This document shows positions 10,398-19,149 of a DNA stretch of 64,000 nucleotides, piece by piece. This stretch comes from Kingdonia uniflora. Its lineage: Eukaryota > Streptophyta > Magnoliopsida > Ranunculales > Circaeasteraceae. The translations under genes were made by a program, and so were the position numbers. The stretch covers positions 310,001 through 374,000 of the forward strand of contig JACGCM010002194.1 of the NCBI GenBank assembly GCA_014058105.1. The letters run 5' to 3'. The number at the start of each line of letters is the position of its first letter. The first letter of the stretch is position 1. The notes under the pieces were generated by a model. The model was given only the letters and a program-made list of their open reading frames with translations. It was not told the origin of the DNA and did not search any database.

Positions 10398-11095
10398 TGT
10401 AGTAGCCTACTCGTAGCCCTCGACCCCCCAGACCCTCGAAGCCTACTTCGCAACCTACTCGAATATATCGAAGCCTACTCGATCCCTAAATCAGACTTTC
10501 CAGGGATCCCCTGAAGATGAAGCTTCGAAACCAGCAGAGCCTCGAGGACGGACTAACACATCGCACCAGATACCCTTCGACCATATCTGCACATGGTCAA
10601 AATACGATGGGACAAGCAGCCAGCTCACTAGACAATACGACACATTAATTAGTCCTGCAGCTACAGTGACAGAGACATCTTTAATTAATGTTGCAGTGAC
10701 AGAGCAGACCTGACCGGCGCCCATACTCCGCCGAGATTTATTGACAGTAATCATGTAAACTTAGCCCACACTTGGTGACTCAGCTTCCTATGATTCTATA
10801 AATAGGAGGGATGGGAAACCAGGTAGAGGTTAGAAAAATTACCTTCAGCCCTTTATATTTTACCTTCGATCTCCCTGTAAAGCCCAGTGTTCGAACCTTC
10901 AAATTACTCATCAGTAATATAATCTATTTTAAAAGTCCTCATCAGATGTCGTAGAGTATCACATTCGGGCCTCTACACAAGTATTTGTCTCGAATTTGTT
11001 CCTACTTTAGGCCATTTACTTGTATCCCTCTGATAGAAGGTTAACCTTGTGTTGTAAGAGCCAACTTCCCCTCTAAAAGGAGTTAGGCCCCTATA
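10398..11095 (+). repeat. 3' LTR of Gypsy A
   Basis: It starts TGTAGTAGCCTACTCG and ends AGGCCCCTATA (CA end mutated to TA). It aligns end to end with the LTR of element B at 11411-12124, with many substitutions and small indels. The U3 region is rich in TCGAAG words. A core promoter TATAAATAGG lies at 10797. Length is about 698 bp. The two LTRs are too different to come from one insertion. Confidence 0.85.
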
Positions 11096-11410
11096 ATTTG
11101 GACATACTATAGAATCATGAACAATCCCCAATACCATGATAAACTTGATCACAGATAAGGCACAAATCATCTTACAACAAAAATCATAAATCATCAATAA
11201 ATTAGAATGGGTTAGTCTCAATTTTTGATATCTAATACCATGAAAAGCTTGATCACAGATAGGACACAAATCATCATGCAATTTGTCTTTAGTCCCTATT
11301 TCTTACTTTTAAGCTTCAATGGTGATTTCTCAAAATTCATATAAAATACCTGATTTATTAGAGAGACAGAGAGATATAAAGTGATTTTACCTTCATATCA
11401 TCATCACCAC
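11096..11410. repeat. Spacer between two Gypsy LTRs with an internal direct duplication
   Basis: A 315-bp non-coding segment. The sequence ATACCATGA...CTTGATCACAGATA...CACAAATCATC occurs at 11131 and again at 11235, a 104-bp direct repeat with a partial second unit. The first bases (ATTTGG) resemble the start of the PBS side of element B (ATTGGCGCC), so this could be a decayed internal start, but the match is too short to decide. Confidence 0.5.
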
Positions 11411-12124
11411 TATAGTAGCCTACTCGTAGCCTTTGACAGGCAGTCGAAGCATACTTCACAGCCTACTTGAATACATCGAAGCCTACTCAATCTCTAAAAC
11501 AGACTCCCCAGAGGTCCCTCGAAGACGAAGCTTTGACATCTGACAAAGCTTCGAGAATGAACTATTATACTACAGCAGAAATCCTTCGACCTTACTAACA
11601 CACGATCGAAGCAGGATAAGACAGATAATCATCTTATCATATTAGACGGTGCATTGATTGACCCGTACAGCTACAGTGACAGGTCCAACCACTGCACCGT
11701 TCAGAGACATCATCAATAAATGTTGTAGTGACAGTACCGACATGACCGGCGCCCATAACTCGCCAGGATTTCCTGACAGTAATCATGTAAACCTGACCCA
11801 CACTTGGTGACTCAGCTCCCTATATCTCTATAAATAGAGGAGAAGGGAAACCAGAGAGGTGAGAAAAATCATCTCCAACCCCTAGTATTTTACCTTCAAC
11901 CACCCAGATACTCTGTAATTGAACCCTGTTATTTACTCTTCAGTAATACGATCTATCTTAAAAAATCCCCATCAGAGGTCATAAAGAATCATATTCGGGC
12001 CTCTACGTAAGTATTTATCCATAGTTAGATCTTACTTTAGGTCAAATGCTTGTCTCCTTGGATTAAGGATTGATTCTACGTTGTAAGAACCAACTTCCCA
12101 TCCGAACAAGGTTAGGTCCCTACA
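11411..12124 (+). repeat. 5' LTR of Gypsy B
   Basis: It begins TATAGTAGCC (TG mutated to TA) and ends CCCTACA just before the PBS. A TATAAATAGAGG core promoter is at 11829, and a TATTCGGGCCTCTAC block shared with LTR A lies about 160 bp further on. Length is 714 bp. Confidence 0.85.
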
Positions 12125-12125
12125 A

Positions 12126-12141
12126 TTGGCGCCGTCTGTGC
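12126..12141 (+). other. Primer binding site of Gypsy B
   Basis: TTGGCGCCGTCTGTGC follows one base after the LTR. This is the TGGCGCCGTCTGTG type of PBS common in Tat/Ogre elements. I recall it as tRNA-Arg-type but did not verify the tRNA. Confidence 0.75.
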
Positions 12142-12209
12142 TTCCCACCCTACTAATCTCCTTTCCATCTTCCCCTCCTTTTGTTTTTAACTTCAGCAGA
12201 TTACCCTCA

Positions 12210-13920
12210 ATGGCACCCACACGCCGTTCCAACTCAACCCAGGCAGGTCACTCCATTGACGGAGTAGCTGCCCAAATAGCCTTGCTATCCCAACAAGTCG
12301 TTCAGACCAAGGAACGCCACCAGAACCAACTAAACCAGGAGCGTGAAGCCCACCGCTTGGCACTAGAAATTGAGCAAAATCGTTACTTGGATGATGAAAA
12401 TAGACAGAATAGAACAACCAATGAATTGCACAACACCGTCCGAGAGCTACAGAGATTACAGCCCTTGGAACCTGTTTGCCTGTCCCAGATACCAGACTCA
12501 TCGCGCGTCTCTGCTCACACCCGCCTAGGGCCTTCGCCAAACCTCGAGATACCCCCCGTTCACACCGGTGCCGAAGGTTTTCCCCGCATTATCCCCCCAA
12601 CCGGCTCCATTCACCTTGAGATTCACCCCACATAAGACTCTTCAAACTCAACCCTCTACTCCTCCAGACGCCGTCCTGCTCAGGAACGGCTCGGCGAACG
12701 CAGTGCTGATTTTATATCGCACACTCGACCTCACAACCTTTGAATTCATCAATCTCCCTCGCATCCTGCATATGTTACACAGCAGGACATCGACCACAAA
12801 ATATAACCCGTCATCCGCGTTAGCATGAGCCCCGCCACAAACTCTTGGAGCCGCCTCAATAACCCAATCTACCCCAAACTTTTGGCTATAGAAATACCCT
12901 CCAACTTTCGCGCCCCCATACTCAGCAAATACCGTAACATAGACCTCAAATCCCACATCCTCGAATTCTAAAACTCCCTGAGCCTCTACTTTACGGCTGA
13001 CTACCTATTATGTCACCTGTTTCCAATGAGCCTTACTGATAACCCCCTTCGATGGTACCAGAATCTTCCAAATGGCTCGATTCGTAACTTTGAGCAACTT
13101 TCACACCTTTTCATTGCTTAGTTTGCCTTCAACAAAGACAGAGAGGTTAGAGTAGACTCTTTCTTCAATTTCAGAAAATACGGCAGTGAGACCCTCGAAG
13201 CCTTCACCAGAAGATTCCTCGACGAATCCCGAAAAATTGAAAATCTCGACTGCTGGAATGCTATTTTGGCATATTCGAATGCCCTGCCCGACCACAGCCG
13301 AGTAAAAGAGCACCTAGTCCTTTACAAACCAAAAACACTCGAAGAGATGCTCTCGATGGTCAATGGTTATATTGATCTCGAATGCCTTCAAGAGTCCCGC
13401 AAACAAAGCCATCCTTCGCAAATAGCAAACTTCAATAAACCTCGGCAATACCCCCACCCTGCTCCCGTACCCCTGATCGCTCCTATCTCGCAGGAGACTG
13501 AGATCCCCAAATACCCCTAAATTGATAACAGCGCCGAAGCTCGTAAGAAGCGACCAAGGCCTGTTTTGCCTACACTCACTGCCCTCTTTAGCAACCTTCT
13601 ACCACACATACAGGCAAACAACATTTGGCGCATCCCTTTCCCCATCGAAGTCAGACCAGGCGAACCTTACTACGCCAACCATAAGTGCAACTGTCACCAT
13701 ACCAATAAATGTTTTGTCCTTCAACGCTCTCTTGAACTTATTTTTAGAAGAGGACATTTGCACCAGTATATTGCTGATCTTCCAAGCTACCTCGATGGGT
13801 CCTACCTCAAATCTCTATCCACCCCTACTACTGAACAAGCTGAGGTGCATATCTATAGATTCAAGTTGATTGAAGTTAACAACATAGACAGTGGACATTC
13901 CAAGAGTACACGAAAGTGAG
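12210..13920 (+). pseudogene. gag: Gypsy B gag
   Basis: The likely start is ATG at 12210 (MAPTRRSNSTQAGHS). The N-terminus is a coiled coil rich in Q, E and R (KERHQNQLNQEREAH). A frame break comes near 12620. The capsid region is recognisable at about 12880-13400: FPMSLTDNPLRWYQNLP, GSIRNFEQLSHLF, YGSETLEAFTRRFLDESRKI and LEEMLSMVNGYIDLE match the plant retrotrans_gag fold order. A Cys/His-rich remnant, CNCHHTNKCFVLQ, is near 13690. Several stops occur, for example near 12970 and 13120. Gag would form the virus-like particle. Confidence 0.8.
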
Positions 13921-14039
13921 TTAAAGAATGTCACAAGCTCACCTATTAGAAGAAATTTCCTTCTCTTCTGCCATAATCAAGTTGTCACCCTCGACTCGAA
14001 GCTATCTCTTTCATCGACTGTGACACTTCACACGTTCGT

Positions 14040-14425
14040 TTCCCCCATTCCGATCCGTTAGTCATCCTGATTAAGATAAAGAACCTCATCTTCTATACAA
14101 TGCTCGTAGATACTGAGAGTGCAACTAATGTCCTCTTTCTCCAAACAATCCAAACCATGAAGAAAACAAACCTCATAACCGCTGCCAACATCGAACTAAA
14201 AGGTTTCAGCGAATCGACAGAAGTTGTTGTTGGCCGTATCAGCCTACCCGTCACTACAGGCCCCATTACCCTACAAACCAACTTCATCGTCATTGGCAAG
14301 AAGTTCGAATACCTCGGTATACTCGGATGAGATTGGCTTTATGCCATGCGAGCTATACCTTCGACCTATTATCAGACCCTTCGATTTAGCAATCATGAGG
14401 GTACTTGGAATTTAAAAGGCCTTTA
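14040..14425 (+). pseudogene. pol: Gypsy B protease remnant
   Basis: The region equals 370-735 of element A. The active-site motif is damaged: TGSAAD has become TESATN. The later segments VVVGRISLPVTTGPI and YLGILG remain, followed by a stop at 14328. A catalytically dead protease. Confidence 0.75.
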
Positions 14426-14839
14426 ACGCCTTGCCCGCTCCTGCGAGCACCCAGAGATCCACCAAACCCAAAAACTTGTCAGCCACCCATAGCAATCACA
14501 ACATCTTTCTATCCCCTCGACTTCGAAAAATACCACCCCATCCATCGAACCCACTATTCATATTTAACTCGACGGTCCTGGTCGAGGTACATTTCTCGGA
14601 GCCTTCCTCAATGAATCCTAGCACCTCAAACTTTTAGAGTTCCTTTGAACAACAAAGACATCTTTGCCGGGACATTTTGAGAGATTCCTGGCGTCAACCC
14701 CAGCCAGGTCTGCCATCACCCCGATCTCCTCCCCTATTCCTCAGTAGTAAAACAAAAGAAACATATACTGGCACTACAACTTTACGAAGCCGTGAACCTC
14801 GAAGTTGACAAGCTCATAGCCGCAGGCTTTACTTGAGAA

Positions 14840-15922
14840 GTGAAGTACGCAGACTGGATATCAAACATTGTAGCAGTTCCTAAGAAGATTGGCAAGATCC
14901 AAATCTACGTCGACTTCACAAACCTCAACAAGCACACACCAAAGAATAGCTTTTCCTTCCCAACTATCTCAGCACTCCTCGATGCCACTACTGGACACGA
15001 GCGCCTATCCATGATGGATGTGGCTTCGGGTTATAATCAGGTACCCCTCCTCCCCAAAGATCAACTTAAAACTTCATTTATAACTGAACAAGGCCTTTAC
15101 TGTTTCAACATTATGCCATTCGGCCTTAAAAATGTCGGTGCCGCCTACCAACGCCTTGTCACAACCATGTTCAAACATTTGCTTGGCAAATCTGTCGAAG
15201 TCTATATCGACGATATGTTATGCAAGAGCCTTAAGAAAAACACCCATATCCAAGACCTCTCAGAAATCTTCTTGATACTTCGCACGTATAATATGAAACT
15301 TAACCTACATAAGTGCCAATTTGGCATGTCATCCAGAAAAATTTTGGGTCACCTTATCAGTAAACGCGGGATAGAGATAGACCCCACCTACATTCGAGCC
15401 CTCATAGACATGCCTTCGCCCCGAACTAAGAAATACGTCCAAAAAGTGGTGGGTAGGATATCAGCCCTCAATCGTTTCATTTCAAAATCCTCAGATCGAT
15501 GTACCTGGCTCTTTTCCCTCTTACACGATCAAGGGGTCCACAAAGCAAAAAAGAAAAACAATCCCGAGATCGACTGGACCCCAGAGTGTGAACACGCCTT
15601 CCTTAAACTCAAAACTTATCTTGGCCGTCCACCAATCATCAACACACCTATCAAAGGCGAAACACCCTCTTTATACCTTACTGCCACAAAAACCTCTCTC
15701 AGTTCAGTACTCATTCGACTTGATTCTAATACCAAAAAACTTGTATATTTCATCAGCAAAACCCTAACCCCTGCAGAAACTCAATATTCAAAACTTGAGT
15801 GCTTACTCCTCACACTTATTTATTCAGCCTGTAAGCTCAAACCATATTTTCAGGCTCATCCCATCCGTACTATTACCAGTTATCCCCTTCGAGAGGTACT
15901 TAGCAAAAAAGATAAATCTTGA
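14840..15922 (+). pseudogene. pol: Gypsy B reverse transcriptase plus RT-linked RNase H, 360 codons open
   Basis: The longest open frame in the window. RT spans residues 1-215: WISNIVAVPKKIGKIQI, MMDVASGYNQVPLL, MPFGLKNVGAAYQRL, and the catalytic VEVYIDDMLCKSL near residue 130, in frame unlike in element A. RNase H blocks follow at residues 240-360 (WTPECEHAFLKLKTYL, VYFISKTLTPAETQYS). A tga stop at 15920-15922 cuts it before the second RNase H. Because protease and integrase are dead, the open frame gives no evidence of activity. It is counted as part of a pseudogene pol. Confidence 0.88.
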
Positions 15923-16099
15923 TGAGTTAAACAGTGGTCTGTATACCTTGGCGAACACGACATTACATTCGAGAAGCAAATATTCTAAAAAGGCCAAGCA
16001 GTAGCAGACTTTCTAGCAAGACTTCCCGGTCGAAGATGTCGGCTGGAAAGAACATGAAGATGATCTATCAGAAGATCAACCCGAAATAGTAGATCCTTG

Positions 16100-16545
16100 G
16101 GACCTTCTCACCAGCTGGCATTTATTCATAAATGGATCAACATAACCTAATGGCTCAGGCATTGGTATTGTCTTGGTATGACCGCGTAGAGAAAGCTATC
16201 AAACTGGCCTTCAAAAAATTTAATAACGAAGCAGAGTATGAAGCCTTGATCCACAGCCTCGACCTCGCACTCGACCTTGGCATTCCCAAGCTGGCAGTCT
16301 TTATAGATTCCCAACTCATTTAGAGACAATACACAGGAGATAACCAAGCTAATGGTCGCATGGCTGACTATGCTCTCTTTGTGCGACAGTGCATGGACCG
16401 GTTCCCCAAAAAATTCACAATCACACATTACCCTCACGGAGAAAATAGACATGCAGATGCCCTCGCCTACATAGAAGCTATGCTCAGCCAATCAGAATCT
16501 CGAACACACCATATCGAAGTACTCAAACGCCCAAGTATCGACTAG
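16100..16545 (+). pseudogene. pol: Gypsy B second RNase H (aRH) with lost catalytic Asp
   Basis: The start motif is LFINGST, so the first catalytic Asp (LFTDGSA in element A) is replaced by Asn. It is followed by a stop near 16144. The rest keeps FNNEAEYEALIHSL (Glu), LAVFIDSQLI (Asp) and ENRHADALAYIE (Asp). A tag stop at 16321 breaks the frame. Confidence 0.78.
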
Positions 16546-16565
16546 ATGGAAATCAATACCATCAA

Positions 16566-17157
16566 TATTGGAGGCAAGAGTCACGACCCAGATGATTAGC
16601 GAACACCGTTTCTTCATTACCTCAACAATGCCACACTCACAGATGACCCCAAAGCCAAACGGTTATTGCTCAAAAACTGGCGTAGATATACTATCAACAA
16701 AAACAAACTACATCGAAAATCCCCAAATGGCGTCCTCCTTCAATGCATATCCCAAGCCGAAGCCTCTCAAAACCTAGCCGAACTTCACGAAGGAACCTGC
16801 GGTGCTCATACTGCTGGTCATTCTATAACCCATCAAGCTATTACCCAAGGATTATTTTGGCCCGGTATGAAAAAACAAGCTTCAGACTGCGCAAAACACT
16901 GTGACAAATGCCAACGTCACGCTCATGACATCCATTGCCCCTCTCAAGACCTCTACTTCAGTCAAGTTTCCTGGCCATTCAAAAGATGGGTCATCGATCT
17001 CATTGGAACCTTCCTAAAAGCTTCGGGTAGTAGAGAAAACATCCTCGTCGCAACCGATTACTTCACAAAATGGGTCGAAGCGGTACCTCTATGCCGAACC
17101 AGAGAAGAAGTTGTCAAATTTTTATGGGAAAACATCATCACTCGCTTCGGCTGTCCC
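16566..17157 (+). pseudogene. pol: Gypsy B integrase, N-terminal half
   Basis: The zinc-binding HHCC module is intact (HEGTCGAH, then CAKHCDKCQRH). The core begins with RWVIDLIGTF (first catalytic Asp) and runs through DYFTKWVEAVPLCRTREEV to FGCP. The sequence matches element A up to this point and then diverges sharply, so the second Asp, the Glu and the C-terminal module are missing. In-frame translation runs on into NPRKAVISVALGLCCAV, which is antisense gag and not integrase. Confidence 0.82.
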
Positions 17158-17171
17158 GGTAATCCCCGAAA

Positions 17172-17214
17172 GGCTGTAATCTCTGTAGCTCTCGGACTGT
17201 GTTGTGCAGTTTAA
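17172..17214 (-). repeat. Inverted fragment of Gypsy gag at the element B break
   Basis: GGCTGTAATCTCTGTAGCTC and the next bases (TCGGACTGTGTTGTGCAGTT) are the reverse complement of gag at about 12426-12466 of the same element, with a few changes. The match ends just after this. It marks a rearranged junction. Confidence 0.75.
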
Positions 17215-17930
17215 AGGATTAAATCTCAATTTAGAAGAATTTGAAGTGATTTGATTGAACCACCAAGTGGGTCTATGTTTCACAAAAAAAAATTAGGTAA
17301 TAGAATTTTGTTATATTTTTTTATAGGAAGAAAACCCTTAATTAAATCAACTCCTCTCTCTCTCTCTATTTACAAGCTCTCTTTATCCCTCTCTTTGATA
17401 TGTTTTCTCTTCCTCAATATTTCACACTAACAAGTTCTCAGACCACGTTGGATAAGCTCCCCATGGTTATAAGCCCCCATGAATAAGTTAGGCTTGAAAG
17501 GAAGTATTACCTTTTTTACAGTAGTTGAGCTTGAAGGAAGTCTTACCTTTCTCCGAAGTACTACCTTTCATGTCCAGTATGCACTAATGTTTCTTCCACC
17601 ATTCATATTAAGTATTACAGTTTAAGACACCTTAAAGACCAGTAAGATTAGGGGATTTTTTTAGAAGTAGATGCAGACCATAAAGACACCTGCTTGCGGT
17701 ATAGCATTCAAATGGAAGTAAGCATTTATCTTCTTTCTTTTAACACATCTTCAATTAATATTTCAAATGAATAACTAATGCAGTTGTTGTGAAGGTCAAA
17801 TGTGCAAACCCCATAACAAAACTACTTTGTTGGTTTGGAAAAGGGTTTATTTTAGGGGGAACAAATAGATAATAAGCATAATATATAGATACATAATAAA
17901 CTTTACTACGTGAAAAAGAGTAAAAAACAA
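17215..17930. other. Non-coding sequence, no gene seen
   Basis: AT-rich with a TC-dinucleotide run near 17353-17366. Words such as aagtattacctttt recur near 17500-17570. No supported feature. Confidence 0.4.
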
Positions 17931-17934
17931 CTTG

Positions 17935-18380
17935 GCAAGTCAGTCATTTTATCCCATAAACGACTTTGTTTTATGTCGAAAAAAGTATTGTAATTTTTGC
18001 AGTAGTTTTTTGTTTGCGAATTTTACTTGTGTCGTAATTTTACGACTGCAAATCATATCGCAATATATGTCATTTTTCGTAATATTTTTGACACATATTT
18101 TAGTCATTTTATGCGCCGCAATAATATGACATAAAGAAGAGTCACAAATTATGTCGTATTTCCTATAATTTTCAACTGATTTATTTGTCGTTTTATGCGT
18201 TGTAATTTAACGACTATGAAATGAGTTGTCAAAATTTTTGTATTTCTATAAATTTACGTCAGTAATGCAAGTTGTTTTATGAGTATTAAACATTTTCCTG
18301 ATTGCGGTATAAGTCACTTTATGTGTCGCATATACAAATTTAATGAAATATTTTAATTACAAAAAATATATACGTATATA
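17935..18380. repeat. Degenerate repeats with TTTTATG(C/T)G and GTCG/ACGAC words, possibly a decayed CACTA-type terminus
   Basis: Variants of TTTTATGCG(C/T)(C/T)G(C/T)AAT and of GTCGTAATTTTACGAC recur on both strands (about 17943, 17970, 18033, 18106, 18190, 18320). Plant CACTA elements often have subterminal arrays of short inverted motifs of this kind. No terminal CACTA motif was found, so the class is a guess. Confidence 0.3.
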
Positions 18381-18390
18381 TTTTAAATCT

Positions 18391-18463
18391 TAGAACAGGA
18401 TGGATATGAACCATCGACCTCTCAAGTTAATGAGCGTTCTTCCTATTTTGAGCTTATAGTTCT
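18391..18463 (-). tRNA. Degenerate tRNA-like sequence (pseudogene)
   Basis: On the minus strand the acceptor arms AGAACTA and CTGTTCT pair at five of seven positions. A D-arm-like GCTCAAAATAGGAAGAAC follows, then an anticodon arm CTCA/TGAG with a shortened loop, a variable AGGTC, and a T arm with a perfect 5-bp stem GATGG/CCATC around the loop TTCATAT. The cloverleaf order is right but the anticodon loop is short and the T loop is changed from TTCGAAT. It is probably a tRNA pseudogene or tRNA-derived repeat, not a working tRNA. Confidence 0.4.
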
Positions 18464-18540
18464 ATCGATGTGTAAATAAAAGTGAAAGAAAATTTGGAGC
18501 TTGAAGGTAATAAAACATGTTCAATGCTTAGTATTTTGAA

Positions 18541-18688
18541 CTATAAGTTTTGGGAAAGTTTTATCCGGATACAACCCAACCTTAAATTGGACTGATTTAT
18601 CGCCCCATCATCGATTTCTACGATCCAAAGTGAGTTAAGAGTTTTCCATTTGCCTCTCACTTATCTATCTTCCTTGGTTCTTTAATTT
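18541..18688. repeat. Duplicated host segment, copy 1 (interrupted by Copia 1)
   Basis: The stretch from CAACCCAACCTTAAATTGGA through TTTCTACGATCCAAAGTGAG to CTTCCTTGGTTCTTTAATTT matches 26060-26150 joined to 32944-32975. In copy 1 the match is cut by the Copia LTR at 18689. In copy 2 it is cut by the Harbinger insertion. Confidence 0.75.
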
Positions 18689-18954
18689 TGGTGGATAATA
18701 ATGGATATTACTCTTTTGGTTGATCACAAGCAATAATATGAGAGAAGAGTTGGGATATCTTTATTGAATAATATCTCTCAGTATACTCAGAGGTCCTATT
18801 ATTACGTATTACCGAATGCTAACCTAATATGAAGTTATCTATATCTACTCAAATTCTCTCTATAAACCCTAATGGGCTAGTGGCTTATTAGGAGTCCAGT
18901 AGGATACCCAAACCCAGTTGGATTTCTACCTTGGACTGGACCCAACTCCTAACA
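18689..18954 (-). repeat. Copia 1 3' LTR
   Basis: On the plus strand it runs from TGGTGGATAATAATGG to CCCAACTCCTAACA, 266 bp. In element orientation it starts TGTTAGGAGTTGGG and ends in ATTATCC-type sequence. The directly adjacent CTCCCCCATGGGG (18955-18967) is the polypurine tract read on the minus strand. Confidence 0.8.
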
Positions 18955-18967
18955 CTCCCCCATGGGG
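18955..18967 (-). other. Polypurine tract of Copia 1
   Basis: Minus-strand CCCCATGGGGGAG touches the 3' LTR start TGTTAGGAG. Copia 2 has CCCCAAGGGGGAG in the same place. Confidence 0.75.
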
Positions 18968-19149
18968 TGTTCCATACCAGGATGACTTACCTCGTCAAAA
19001 CATATGCCTAACAAATTCCCCTTAGGCAAAAAGTTGTGCAAGGAAAGAGTACAATCATATGCCCCGTATGGGTTGTGGACACGTATATGTTGCCTCATCA
19101 AAACCTTAATCAGTAAAACCTCCTAGGATAAAAATTGTACTATCAGGAA

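Larger units (their letters stand above)
1..11095 (+). mobile_element. Ty3/Gypsy Tat-lineage retrotransposon A, 5' part outside window
   Basis: The order is gag end, protease, RT, RNase H, a second RNase H and integrase, then a long non-pol 3' region, a purine tract and one LTR. A second RNase H of archaeal type after the RT-linked one, and a long 3' region with antisense genes and tandem repeats, are known traits of the plant Tat/Ogre/Retand group. All pol domains carry stops or frameshifts, so this copy is dead. The 5' LTR and most of gag lie upstream of base 1. Element B at 11411-17160 is a diverged copy of the same family and gives the reading frame where A is broken. Confidence 0.85.
11411..17160 (+). 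mobile_element. Ty3/Gypsy Tat-lineage retrotransposon B, 3' truncated
   Basis: Contains a 5' LTR, PBS, gag, protease, RT, RNase H, second RNase H and the first half of integrase in the same order as element A, with recognisable nucleotide similarity throughout. The match to A stops abruptly at about 17157 (GGCTGTCCC), after which an inverted fragment of gag follows. The integrase end, 3' region, antisense genes and 3' LTR are missing. Confidence 0.88.

Noticed and set aside
10398..12124. The two Gypsy LTRs as the pair of one short element (LARD or TRIM)
   Set aside because: They are clearly diverged, each is linked to a different internal region (purine tract before the first, PBS after the second), and the spacer has neither PBS nor purine tract at the proper place.
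12193..12540. 115-codon minus-strand frame within Gypsy B gag
   Set aside because: It is the mirror of the coding strand. The plus strand matches gag and this frame has no motif of its own.
14840..15922. An active reverse transcriptase gene
   Set aside because: The frame is open but protease and integrase of the same element are broken and the element lacks its 3' LTR.
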